In this document: piece by piece, positions 7,062 to 14,496 of the stretch
How positions within the stretch are numbered: position 1 is the stretch's first letter
How the letters are laid out: each line of letters starts with the position of its first letter
DNA from: an uncultured Ruminococcus sp.
GTDB taxonomy: Bacteria; Bacillota; Clostridia; Oscillospirales; CAG-272
Assembly (NCBI GenBank): GCA_902766575.1
Contig: CACXED010000220.1
Coordinates: 1 to 14,519, forward strand
DNA: 14,519 nt
Reading direction: 5' to 3'
Position numbers and translations under genes: made by a program
The notes under the pieces: generated by a model
Seen by the model: only the letters and a program-made list of their open reading frames with translations
The model's database searches: none
Told to the model about the DNA's origin: nothing

Positions 7062-7162
7062 GAAAAGCACCTCACTTTCTGAATGGCTTCATGCCATGAA
7101 CTCGCTGATACGGCAGTCTCCCGAAAAATCCGGGCATACTTTTGAAACCGTATTTCAAGCGG
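7062..7162 (-). ncRNA. Putative ribosomal protein L21 leader RNA
   Basis: The untranslated region between the rplU promoter and GTG is about 100 nt and can fold. On the minus strand, 7161-7148 pairs with 7113-7103 (CGCT and ATACGG against CCGTAT and AGCG, with a small internal loop). Nested inside is CCCG/CGGG (7134-7120), and nearer the start codon is the perfect ATGGC/GCCAT hairpin (7097-7083). L21 leaders are a known regulatory RNA class in Firmicutes, thought to bind L21 itself. I assign it by position and structure, not by a model match. Confidence 0.6.
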
Positions 7163-7168
7163 CTCTTT

Positions 7169-7197
7169 ATTATACCACATTTTCGCCCGGATGTCAA
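7169..7197 (-). promoter_or_regulatory. Consensus sigma-A promoter of the rplU operon
   Basis: On the minus strand TTGACA (7197-7192) and TATAAT (7174-7169) are exact consensus hexamers 17 bases apart, with a TGG extension before the -10. This suits a highly expressed ribosomal operon. Confidence 0.92.
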
Positions 7198-7221
7198 GGG
7201 CTTTATACGCGCAAATCAAAC

Positions 7222-7248
7222 AAAATCCCGGCTTTTTGCCGGGATTTT
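7222..7248. terminator. Terminator of the glycoside-hydrolase-like gene
   Basis: AAAATCCCGGC (7222-7232) pairs perfectly with GCCGGGATTTT (7238-7248) around a 5-base loop. On the minus strand it starts 5 bases after the stop codon and insulates the downstream ribosomal operon promoter. Confidence 0.88.
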
Positions 7249-7253
7249 GTCGA

Positions 7254-10229
7254 TCATTCGGATACTATCTCCACATCTCCGATACCGAAGCGCGTCAGCT
7301 CGAAGCAGTTCGTCCAGCGACGGTCGGTATCGTTCAGAAGATGCTGCCAGCCCTCGAACGAAGTGTCAGCGCTGAGCCATGCCGCGTCGGGATTCTGATA
7401 TCCGCCGCCGAAGTGATTTCCGATATCTCCTCTCGGACGGTGGAAGGGTCCGATAATGTTCCTCAGCGTCGTAAAGAGCTTGATCTCGAGGATATTTTCT
7501 CCGTCGCGCATCGCATCGGTGCAGTCGAGCTCTGCCGGAGCGCGGTTCAGGTCGCCGAGCCTTACGCCGTTGAGATAAGCCTCGCCTGCGCCGGCGTTCA
7601 TAACTCCGACGCGGAGCCGAGCTTTGCCCGGCTTTCCGAGCGTGAAGCGCTTTCTGAGCGTCATCTCTCCGGCGAAGAACGGAAATCCGGCGGCTGTCAG
7701 CTCGCCGTCGCAGAGAATATCGTCCTTTGCCAGCACGAAATCCGGCTCGCAGACCGAGCAGCCGCTGCGTGAGCTTACCGTGGTCGTCCGAACCGTGAAA
7801 TCGCCGAGCAGATACATTGGCTCGAGCTCCACGCCGAGCTGGGTCTCAAAGAGCGACGTGATCGAGCTCTTGAACTTTGAGAGCGGACAGAACTCGCGCT
7901 TTATCTCGAGAGTGTGAACTCCCGCCGTGAGCGAGCCGAGCTTTATCTTCTCGAACGCTTCCTCTAAGAAATAGCCGTCAGGCTCGCCAATCTCCCTGCC
8001 GTCGATGAATACCCGCTGTTCACGCGGCTCCTCGAGGGCGAGGGTCAGTCCGGAGAGGTCAGCCGCCGACCTGATCTCGCAGCGCAGAGTCAGCTCTCCA
8101 TGATAGTCTGCGTCGGTCAGCAGCTTCTGGATTGCGACGGTCGGCAGCGGCTCGGAGAAGCTCTCGCCGTCGGTGCTGTAGGAAAAGCTCTCGAGCAGCA
8201 GCACGTTCGGCGTTTCCGGTACAGCCTGCCAGCCGTCGCCGAGCCCGAGCACCCGGACGGGCTTTGTTTCGGGTATGCCGATTGGCTCGCCGTCCTCGAG
8301 CGAGAGCATCAGACTGCCGCCGCAGTCGATACAGACCGGAATTTTCGTGACCCTGCCGTCGAACTCGGCGGGATAGGGCTTGATGCTGCCGTCAAAGCCG
8401 CAGCAGACGAACGCCGCGCGCTTTCCGTCGACCTCGAGCGTCGCCCGCGCATTGTGAGCGCAGTCGTCGTTATAGAGGAAGAAGCTCGTTCCGCTCTCGG
8501 TTACTCTGCGGTTGACGAGGATATTCTGCGCGCCGCTTCCGGTCAGGCGGTATGGAGTCCTGTCGGCTTCGAGCAGCCGTCCGAGCCCGATGAGATCGTC
8601 GGCGCAGAGCGCTCCGGGCAGTCCCGCGAGCCGCTCGCCGAGCTTTGCGTCGGGCAGACCGTCGAGCATCGAGGGCTTTTCGCCGAGGATTATCAGTCTG
8701 CCTCCTCCGGCGGTGAAATCCCGTAACAGCGACTCGAGCCCCGACGTTATTACCCCGAGATCGGGCAGGATCACCGTCGAATAGCTCATCTCGCCTACGA
8801 TAAGCCTGCCGTCCTTTGCTTCGCCCAGGTCGCGCAGGGTCGCAAGGTCGCAGAGCTCGGGATCGCGGTGAATGTTTTTGAGGTACTTAAGAAGCAGATA
8901 GAGCTTGCGGTCATACGCCTCGGAGCCGCCCGCCGGAGTGTCGCCGAGCTTTCCGTGGTAGAGCATATATCCGGTCTCGAGCGGATGGACTATCGCGATG
9001 TCGCCCTCAGTTATGCCGTCGGAGATGAATTCGCCGACGCGGGCGCAGTAGTCGGTGATGTTCTTATATTTCGTCCAGAACGGCTGATAGTAGCTGATGT
9101 GCGGCGGGTAGGCGCGCTTTCCGCGTCCTCTGAGCGAGTAGAATATGCCGTGAACCGAGCGGTGGCTGATACCCATCGCCGCATAGGAGTCGAACATATT
9201 CAGCATATTCCTAAAGCCCATATTCTCGGTCGTAACGCCGTACATCTCGGCGAGAATGTGCTTCTGACCCGACTGGCGAGCCGCCGAGACGCACTGCATC
9301 GCGGTGTTGTAGAGAGTAAAATTCCAGTCGATTACTTCCGGGTCTCTCGGCTGGATCGGATCGTCCTCCCAGTTCATGGCTCCGCAGAGCACGTCTATGC
9401 CGGGAATGTCGAAATATTTGTAGTAGGGCATACAGGCTCCGGCGCGGCAGATCTGGGAGCTCAGCGTTTCCTCCATCATCAGATGACCCGAGAAAAGCAG
9501 GCCGTGAGCATTGCACCACGCGCGAACCTTCTTAAAATAGTTGTCCTCGAGCAGGTCGCGCAGCAGAACCCGATAGCGATAGCGGACAGTCTTTGCGTCG
9601 TCTGCGTCGAAAAAGAGCTTCCAGACCTCGTCCGCAAAATCTCCGCCGAACCTCTCGCGCCAGATTTCCTCGAGTCGCGGCGTAAAGGGAAGATACATTC
9701 CGTTGTAGCTCGGCTCGTCGACCCAGACCGAGAGGACAGTCTTTCCGAACTCGTCCGCAAAGTCAGCCCACATCTCCTCGTAGCTCTTTTTGAGATAATA
9801 ATCGACCGCGTCGGGATCGAACATATCGAGGAAGGTCTTAGAGTTGTGCTCGACGAAGCAGTAGTCTCCGTGACGGCAGAAAATCCGCCGACCGTTCACG
9901 TCTCCCTCGCCGACCGGGAGTATGTAGCGCAGCGCGTGATCCTCGGGAAGTCCTACGACCGCCTCGGGCATATAGCCCGCCTGAAGAAAGACCTTCATGC
10001 CGTACTTTTTCGCGGTGTCGACGATGATGTGCATCTTGGACATGAAGTCCTGTCCGGGGTAGTCGGACTTGAGCCCGATATAGGTGCGGGCTATGAACGA
10101 GTGAACGCCCTTATCGTTCATCTCGCTTATCTGACGCTTTATTCCGTCCTCGGTGAGTCTGTCGTTGAGCATCCAGAAATCGGTGCCGCGGAAGATATCC
10201 TCGGGGTTCTTGAATTTATCGCGGTTCAT
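7254..10229 (-). CDS. Glycoside-hydrolase-like protein (GH106-like architecture)
   Basis: This 991-residue protein has no signal peptide or membrane segment and is probably cytoplasmic. It opens with FKNPEDIFRGTDFWMLNDRLTEDGI, similar to the N-termini of alpha-L-rhamnosidase-like GH106 proteins, and residues about 15-420 look like a TIM-barrel catalytic region. Candidate catalytic acids are Asp171/Glu172 in SVWVDEPSYNG and Glu328 in HILAEMYG. Residues about 485-530 (LLRDFTAGGGRLIILGE) resemble the class-I glutamine-amidotransferase-like domain seen in several large glycosidases. Residues about 700-991 contain beta-sandwich, carbohydrate-binding-like segments, including LRVGVMNAGAGEAYLNGVRLGDLN. 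ATG at 10229 is chosen because GGAGG lies 7 bases upstream and the predicted transcript starts near 10253. It is divergent from an AraC regulator, its likely controller. The family is not certain and the substrate cannot be inferred; another unclassified large glycosidase family is possible. Confidence 0.72.
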   Translation of the reverse strand: MNRDKFKNPEDIFRGTDFWMLNDRLTEDGIKRQISEMNDKGVHSFIARTYIGLKSDYPGQDFMSKMHIIVDTAKKYGMKVFLQAGYMPEAVVGLPEDHALRYILPVGEGDVNGRRIFCRHGDYCFVEHNSKTFLDMFDPDAVDYYLKKSYEEMWADFADEFGKTVLSVWVDEPSYNGMYLPFTPRLEEIWRERFGGDFADEVWKLFFDADDAKTVRYRYRVLLRDLLEDNYFKKVRAWCNAHGLLFSGHLMMEETLSSQICRAGACMPYYKYFDIPGIDVLCGAMNWEDDPIQPRDPEVIDWNFTLYNTAMQCVSAARQSGQKHILAEMYGVTTENMGFRNMLNMFDSYAAMGISHRSVHGIFYSLRGRGKRAYPPHISYYQPFWTKYKNITDYCARVGEFISDGITEGDIAIVHPLETGYMLYHGKLGDTPAGGSEAYDRKLYLLLKYLKNIHRDPELCDLATLRDLGEAKDGRLIVGEMSYSTVILPDLGVITSGLESLLRDFTAGGGRLIILGEKPSMLDGLPDAKLGERLAGLPGALCADDLIGLGRLLEADRTPYRLTGSGAQNILVNRRVTESGTSFFLYNDDCAHNARATLEVDGKRAAFVCCGFDGSIKPYPAEFDGRVTKIPVCIDCGGSLMLSLEDGEPIGIPETKPVRVLGLGDGWQAVPETPNVLLLESFSYSTDGESFSEPLPTVAIQKLLTDADYHGELTLRCEIRSAADLSGLTLALEEPREQRVFIDGREIGEPDGYFLEEAFEKIKLGSLTAGVHTLEIKREFCPLSKFKSSITSLFETQLGVELEPMYLLGDFTVRTTTVSSRSGCSVCEPDFVLAKDDILCDGELTAAGFPFFAGEMTLRKRFTLGKPGKARLRVGVMNAGAGEAYLNGVRLGDLNRAPAELDCTDAMRDGENILEIKLFTTLRNIIGPFHRPRGDIGNHFGGGYQNPDAAWLSADTSFEGWQHLLNDTDRRWTNCFELTRFGIGDVEIVSE

Positions 10230-10259
10230 TTTAGTTCCTCCGTGTATTTTATTGTTTAG

Positions 10260-10288
10260 ATTATAGCTCATATTTCCGGATGTGTAAA
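10260..10288 (-). promoter_or_regulatory. Sigma-A promoter of the glycoside-hydrolase-like gene
   Basis: On the minus strand TTTACA (10288-10283) and TATAAT (10265-10260) are 17 bases apart. The direct repeat at 10294-10323 begins 5 bases upstream of this -35, the usual place for an AraC-type activator. A second extended -10 (TGCTATAAT, 10311-10303) overlaps the repeat but lacks a good -35. Confidence 0.8.
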
Positions 10289-10293
10289 TAGAG

Positions 10294-10323
10294 AAATCGA
10301 CCATTATAGCACAAATCGACCAT
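10294..10323. promoter_or_regulatory. 11-bp direct repeat, putative AraC-type operator
   Basis: AAATCGACCAT occurs at 10294-10304 and again, without mismatch, at 10313-10323, 19 bases apart start to start. The pair lies between two divergent promoters, close to the -35 of the hydrolase gene and 11 bases upstream of the -35 of the AraC gene. AraC-family proteins bind direct repeats about two helical turns apart, so the AraC product of the adjacent gene is the natural candidate. Confidence 0.6.
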
Positions 10324-10334
10324 CACATTCGGGA

Positions 10335-10363
10335 TTGACTTTGACGGAAATTTATGCTATAAT
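10335..10363 (+). promoter_or_regulatory. Extended -10 promoter of the AraC regulator gene
   Basis: TTGACT (10335-10340) and TATAAT (10358-10363) are 17 bases apart, with TGC just before the -10. Confidence 0.85.
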
Positions 10364-10395
10364 ATTTTAATAAACATACCGGAAGGATCCTGAGA

Positions 10396-11337
10396 ATGTC
10401 GGAAAGCAATAATATCCCGCAGATGCGCAGCTCGGATTATTTTGAGCCGGATACCGTGCGCATAACCGTCTGGACGAGCCAGCATCACGGAAAGGTCTGG
10501 CAGCACACGCACAATTTCTTTGAATTTGTTTATATCGACAGCGGCTTCTCGCTCCACTCCTACAACGGCAAGACCTCCGTCCTGACCGGGGGAGATCTGT
10601 TCGCGATCTACCCGGGAGACGTTCACTCCTACAGCCGGGCGTATCACACCGATCTCTACAACTGCCTTTTCTACCTTGAGGATCTGGGCAGCCTCAGGGA
10701 CGAGGTGCTCCGGCTTCCGAACATCGACTGGGAGCATAAAAACAACGATACTCTGCCGATAATCCGCGTCGGGCTCGCGGAGCGGCGCGAGCTTGTCGGA
10801 CTGCTTGAGCGTATGCGCTGGGAGCGGAGAAACAAGGCTCCGGGCTGGGAGCTGAATCTCAGGAGTATGCTGATAAACTTCCTCGTGACCTATTCGCGGC
10901 TCGTTTCCGAGTCAAAGGTCATGCAGGAGAGCGGTCAGACCTCCGAGCCGGTCATTACCGGAATACGTCCCGCCGACGAGTCTGTCTCAAAGCCGGGCGA
11001 GCTCTGTCCGGACGAGCGCGGCTACAGCGGGTATATCTACTCGGTGCTCAGATTCGTCGAGGAAAACTACGAAAAGGATATCTCCGGACGCGATATTGCC
11101 GAGGCAGCCGGGCTCTCGGGGGACTATCTGACAAAGCAGTTCAAGACGGTGATGTCGATGACTCCGGCGGAATACGTCCGGAAGTTCCGGATAGCCAAGT
11201 CGATGGATCTTCTGCGCACCACCGATATGTCGATAGCCGACATAGCCTCGGCGGTCGGTTTTGGGAACATCTCGCTCTACTCGCGGGTATTCAAGCAGAT
11301 GATAGGCGTCTCGCCCGCGGCGTTCAGAAAGGAATAG
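10396..11337 (+). CDS. AraC-family regulator with cupin-type sensor domain
   Basis: This 313-residue regulator has the usual AraC sugar-sensor layout. Residues about 20-110 form a cupin-like ligand domain with the metal/ligand-type segment WQHTHNFFEFVYIDSG and the GGDLFAIYPGDVHSY turn. After a linker of about 60 residues, residues about 216-313 form the DNA-binding domain with two helix-turn-helices: DISGRDIAEAAGLSGDYLTKQF, then MSIADIASAVGFGNISLYSRVF, ending GVSPAAFRKE. ATG at 10396 has a GGAAGG site 9 bases upstream. It is divergent from the glycoside-hydrolase-like gene and probably controls it through the repeat at 10294-10323, perhaps along with its own promoter. The inducer is likely a carbohydrate, but this is inferred from context only. 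The stop codon is TAG. Confidence 0.9.
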   Translation: MSESNNIPQMRSSDYFEPDTVRITVWTSQHHGKVWQHTHNFFEFVYIDSGFSLHSYNGKTSVLTGGDLFAIYPGDVHSYSRAYHTDLYNCLFYLEDLGSLRDEVLRLPNIDWEHKNNDTLPIIRVGLAERRELVGLLERMRWERRNKAPGWELNLRSMLINFLVTYSRLVSESKVMQESGQTSEPVITGIRPADESVSKPGELCPDERGYSGYIYSVLRFVEENYEKDISGRDIAEAAGLSGDYLTKQFKTVMSMTPAEYVRKFRIAKSMDLLRTTDMSIADIASAVGFGNISLYSRVFKQMIGVSPAAFRKE

Positions 11338-11382
11338 CCGGACAGGCAGTCAAAAAATCGGAAAAAAATTCTCGGAAAACTC

Positions 11383-11411
11383 TTGACATATGTAGTAGAG
11401 TATGCTATAAT
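11383..11411 (+). promoter_or_regulatory. Promoter of the BlaI/BlaR1-like operon with overlapping dyad
   Basis: TTGACA (11383-11388) and TATAAT (11406-11411) are 17 bases apart, with TGC before the -10. The palindrome ACATATGT (11386-11393), within GACATATGTA, overlaps the -35 and resembles the ACA-N2-TGT operators of BlaI/MecI/CopY repressors, suggesting autorepression by the first gene of the operon. Confidence 0.8.
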
Positions 11412-11427
11412 GTAAGTGGAACAAACC

Positions 11428-11499
11428 ATGACGGCGTCCGTCGGGCTCCTTATACCGCCGCCCGCCGTTTATAAGGAATGGAGAGGAACAAAATGTTAA
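11428..11499 (+). CDS. Possible 23-codon upstream ORF overlapping the BlaI start
   Basis: An ATG at 11428 opens a frame of 23 residues (MTASVGLLIPPPAVYKEWRG plus TKC) that ends at a TAA at 11497-11499, overlapping the start codon of the BlaI-like gene at 11493. It contains three consecutive prolines, which can slow ribosomes. The ribosome binding site is weak (AAGTGGA) and no homologue is recognised, so it may be chance. Confidence 0.2.
   Translation: MTASVGLLIPPPAVYKEWRGTKC
11431..11477 (+). other. Inverted repeats in the leader of the BlaI-like gene
   Basis: TCCTTATA (11447-11454) can pair with TATAAGGA (11470-11477). ACGGCG (11431-11436) can pair with CGCCGT (11463-11468), which lies in the loop of the first hairpin. 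The two pairings are either alternatives or a pseudoknot. The structure ends just before the AGAGGA ribosome binding site of the gene. Confidence 0.45.
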
Positions 11500-11894
11500 G
11501 AAAGAAAGATTTCACTAAGCTTCCCGAATCCGAGCTCCAGATAATGCAGCTTATCTGGGATATGGACAAAAAAGGCGTAAAGGATATCCATGCCGGCGCG
11601 CTTCTCAACGCTTATCCCGAGCAGATCGGGCATCTTGCGCTGACCACTGTGCTGACGCTCATCACACGCCTTCAGAACAAGGGCTTTATCCGTCTCGAAA
11701 AGCACGGACGCGCAAACTGCGCCATAGTCCTCGCCGACGAGAACGAATACAAGCGCAAGGCAGCCGCTGACTTTGTGGCTACGGTCTATAAAAACAACAC
11801 TAAGGGACTCATTTCCGCCCTCTACAGCGACGGTATCCTTTCCGAGGATGATATTGACGACCTGCGCCGGGAGATAGCTGAAGACAACAAGTAA
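11493..11894 (+). CDS. BlaI/MecI/CopY-family transcriptional repressor
   Basis: This 133-residue winged-helix repressor begins KLPESELQIMQLIWDMDKKGVKDI, the family's first helix pattern. The recognition region follows as LALTTVLTLITRLQNKGFIRLEKHGRANC, about residues 46-74. The C-terminal half (about 85-133) is the dimerisation part that in the family is cut by the partner protease. ATG at 11493 is preferred over one at 11478 because AGAGGA lies 5-6 bases before it; the earlier ATG has its purine-rich site directly abutting. It is 16 bases upstream of the M56 protease gene, so the two form an operon. The operator-like palindrome at the promoter -35 suggests autorepression. In the family the pair controls beta-lactam or other envelope responses, but no beta-lactamase or PBP gene is in this window. 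Confidence 0.93.
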   Translation: MLRKKDFTKLPESELQIMQLIWDMDKKGVKDIHAGALLNAYPEQIGHLALTTVLTLITRLQNKGFIRLEKHGRANCAIVLADENEYKRKAAADFVATVYKNNTKGLISALYSDGILSEDDIDDLRREIAEDNK

Positions 11895-11910
11895 AATCGG
11901 AGGCGGCGCT

Positions 11911-14370
11911 ATGTTTGGCTTTGTTCTCAGCTTAGCTGTATTGTCCGCTATGTTTGCGCTTTTCGGCGCCGCGGCGATCCTTATCCGAAAGAGCCTTCTC
12001 AAGGGCAGAGAGGGTCTGATGTATCCGGTCTGGATATTCATTCTCGTGCTTTCGGTGCTGCCGCTGCGCGTCGACCTGACCGCCGCGGACGCCGGTCAGA
12101 CCACAGAGCAGATCTCAGGTCACGACGTCGAAACTATCGGCGATACGGTCGGAGAGGACTTCTCCGACGCCCAGAGCACCGTCACTGTTATCAGACCACG
12201 GGGAGGGCTGAGCCTCACCGCCCGGTTAAGGCTCGCGCTAAATGAAATAGCCTGCAGATACGAGTTTATCTCCGCTGTGCTGTTCATAATCTGGATAGCC
12301 GGCGCGCTGGTGAGATTCACCGTGTCGATGAACGACTACCGTCAGGCAAAAAAGCTGCTCTATTGCAGCTCAGAGGAATGCGCCGATCCCAGATTCAGCG
12401 CCCTGCTCGACGAATGTCGACGGGACATCGGCTTCACCCGCCGGATAAGACTGCGGATGCTTGACAGCGCGGGGCTCTGCTCTCCCTGCGTCTGCGGCTG
12501 TATCGATCCCGTGCTCTACATCGAGCCGGGCTGCGAGTCGCTGTCAGACACCGAGCTGCGCTGCGTTTTGCTGCATGAGCTGACCCATATCCGCAGATGC
12601 GATATGCTGCTCAAGCTGTTCACACTGTTCGTGACGTCGGTACACTGGTTCAATCCCATGTCGGGAAAGGTGCTGAAATACGTCTACGAGGACTGTGAGC
12701 TCGCCTGCGACAGCAACGTGATCCGCACCTACGGAAGCAGCGTCAGCGGCGTTTATATGACCACAATACTCGATTTCGCGGAACGCTTTTCACAAAGGAA
12801 CCGTCTCATCGGCCAGAGGAGCTTCGACGGAGGATTTTTCTTCGCAAAGAGCTCCAACGCCGCCTTTCTCAAAAGGAGATATGCCAATATGAAAAACTTC
12901 CGAAAGAGTCACGCCGTGATCGCCGTTATGGCGGCCTGCGCGGTCGCTATGGGCGCGGCGAACCTGTTTGCGCTCTCATCCTGCACCAGCATGGTTCCCG
13001 GACAATTCTCTGGGGCGCTCGAACTGTCGCCGTCGGTCGACCGGATGGTCAGAGCCTACTACGGGCTCAGCGAGGATGATTTCATCACCTCCGAGATGCT
13101 CGACGGCATAACCACTCTCACGATCAAGGCCGACAAGACCTACGACGGACATATTCTCGCCGACTTCACCGTCAACGGCGAGGAGGGCTATGCCCGCGCG
13201 GTACCTGCGCTTGCCCTGATGAATTACTGGGATTCCTGCATACAGCCCAAGGTCGAGGAGGCTGTCGATCTTTCCAACGAGACCTCCTACTATAACGACG
13301 ACGGCAAGCTTATAAAGGCTGTATTCGGCGATAAGATATTCGCGTTCTACTGCCTTAAGGATCCCTACGATCCCGAATTGACCGAGCGCGCCGCTGAGGA
13401 GATCAAGCTGACCTATCCGGTCATACGCGAAAAGGGCTCGCTCTACATATTCGATCCCTACTCCTCCGAGCGGGAAATACAGACGATATACAGCTGCTTT
13501 GACGAAGCGGGACTGCTCGACCCGTGGGATATCGGCTCGGAAAGCTTTGACGCCTCCTGCCTGCAGTACTTCCGGAATCTCAGGGAAGTGACCTTTGTCG
13601 GCTTCAAGCCGGTCAACTACGATTTCCCCGCCGAAGTGACCGTCAACGAGGAGCCCTACGACGAGAACGCCGATTATTTCGTCTACATGGGAGAGCTCCT
13701 CGACCTTGCGGAGGATTCTCTCTACTCCGACCGCCTGTATATCGAGTATGAGCTTCCGGAGGACGGCTCGGAGCTGGCGATACCGGCGAACGATTCGCTG
13801 AACGCCGCTCTGCGCGAGTATTTCGCGATGGAGCAGTGGGATGAGTCGAAAACTCCGCTGACCTCAAAGGAGGCTGCACAGATAACCTCCGTCAAGGCTG
13901 AGATCGACCCTGACCTTACCGCGTCGATCCGAGCGGTCGATCCCGGGTTTTTCTCAAACGCCGTCTATGTGCGCTACACGATCAACGGCTTGAAGCTGCC
14001 GCTCATTCCGAAATATTACGACAAGCACGATTTTGACTCGCTGTTCGGCGGAGCGGTCGGCAAGGAATCGGTCGAGAATCTGATCCGCACCTACTACACC
14101 TATTCCAACGAAAAGGACTGCTATGTCCGCAGCGATACGATCCCGTCGGCTGCCGAGCGCGAGATCTTTGAAAAGTTCTTGCTGACGGCGCTCAACAAAG
14201 CCGCCGTCGTCGGTAAATATGACAGCGGAGCCTACGAGCTTCAGTTCCAGTCTCCGTCCGCAAGGATCAGCGGAATGCCCGCGCGCTTTATCGACTCGCC
14301 GTCCGATTTCGACGAGTCCGACCGCGAGCTTTTCAAAAATCTCACCGAGTGGGAGATAGATCTCAAGTAA
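11911..14370 (+). CDS. BlaR1-like M56 metalloprotease with a novel extracytoplasmic region
   Basis: This 819-residue membrane sensor-protease is expected to cleave or inactivate the neighbouring BlaI-type repressor on sensing an external signal. Hydrophobic segments lie near residues 3-27, 36-55, 119-140 and 333-355. The M56 zinc motif HELTH is at 222-226 (His222, Glu223, His226) and Glu263 in EDCELACD is the likely third ligand; VHWFNP, typical of the family, lies between. Classical BlaR1/MecR1 has about 585-600 residues and a penicillin-binding sensor. Here the region after residue 358 is about 460 residues and I see no SxxK, SxN and KTG set. It contains two leucine-repeat-like stretches (near 392-410, SEMLDGITTLTI; and 554-567, FRNLREVTFVGFKP). 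The start has GGAGG 7-8 bases upstream. An internal start at 12889 is possible. The signal is unknown. Confidence 0.88.
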   Translation: MFGFVLSLAVLSAMFALFGAAAILIRKSLLKGREGLMYPVWIFILVLSVLPLRVDLTAADAGQTTEQISGHDVETIGDTVGEDFSDAQSTVTVIRPRGGLSLTARLRLALNEIACRYEFISAVLFIIWIAGALVRFTVSMNDYRQAKKLLYCSSEECADPRFSALLDECRRDIGFTRRIRLRMLDSAGLCSPCVCGCIDPVLYIEPGCESLSDTELRCVLLHELTHIRRCDMLLKLFTLFVTSVHWFNPMSGKVLKYVYEDCELACDSNVIRTYGSSVSGVYMTTILDFAERFSQRNRLIGQRSFDGGFFFAKSSNAAFLKRRYANMKNFRKSHAVIAVMAACAVAMGAANLFALSSCTSMVPGQFSGALELSPSVDRMVRAYYGLSEDDFITSEMLDGITTLTIKADKTYDGHILADFTVNGEEGYARAVPALALMNYWDSCIQPKVEEAVDLSNETSYYNDDGKLIKAVFGDKIFAFYCLKDPYDPELTERAAEEIKLTYPVIREKGSLYIFDPYSSEREIQTIYSCFDEAGLLDPWDIGSESFDASCLQYFRNLREVTFVGFKPVNYDFPAEVTVNEEPYDENADYFVYMGELLDLAEDSLYSDRLYIEYELPEDGSELAIPANDSLNAALREYFAMEQWDESKTPLTSKEAAQITSVKAEIDPDLTASIRAVDPGFFSNAVYVRYTINGLKLPLIPKYYDKHDFDSLFGGAVGKESVENLIRTYYTYSNEKDCYVRSDTIPSAAEREIFEKFLLTALNKAAVVGKYDSGAYELQFQSPSARISGMPARFIDSPSDFDESDRELFKNLTEWEIDLK

Positions 14371-14378
14371 AAACAAAC

Positions 14379-14404
14379 ACAAAAACGCCTTCGGGCGTTT
14401 TTGT
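14379..14404. terminator. Terminator of the BlaI/BlaR1-like operon
   Basis: ACAAAAACGCC (14379-14389) pairs perfectly with GGCGTTTTTGT (14394-14404) around a stable TTCG loop. It lies 8 bases after the stop codon. Confidence 0.92.
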
Positions 14405-14435
14405 TATATTTGCATATAAAATCGAAATATATTTG

Positions 14436-14464
14436 TTGACGCGGGCGGGATTCTGTGGTAGAAT
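14436..14464 (+). promoter_or_regulatory. Promoter of the gene at the right edge
   Basis: TTGACG (14436-14441) and TAGAAT (14459-14464) are 17 bases apart, with TGG before the -10. It is separated from the previous operon by the terminator. It lacks the ACATATGT dyad seen at the BlaI-type promoter. Confidence 0.75.
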
Positions 14465-14496
14465 TAAGACAGAATAATTTTTCGGAGGTCACAACC

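Noticed and set aside
8868..10259. 463-codon plus-strand open frame
   Set aside because: It lies wholly antisense to the glycoside-hydrolase-like gene and its upstream region, has no family resemblance, and is a by-product of the GC-rich codon use of the real gene.
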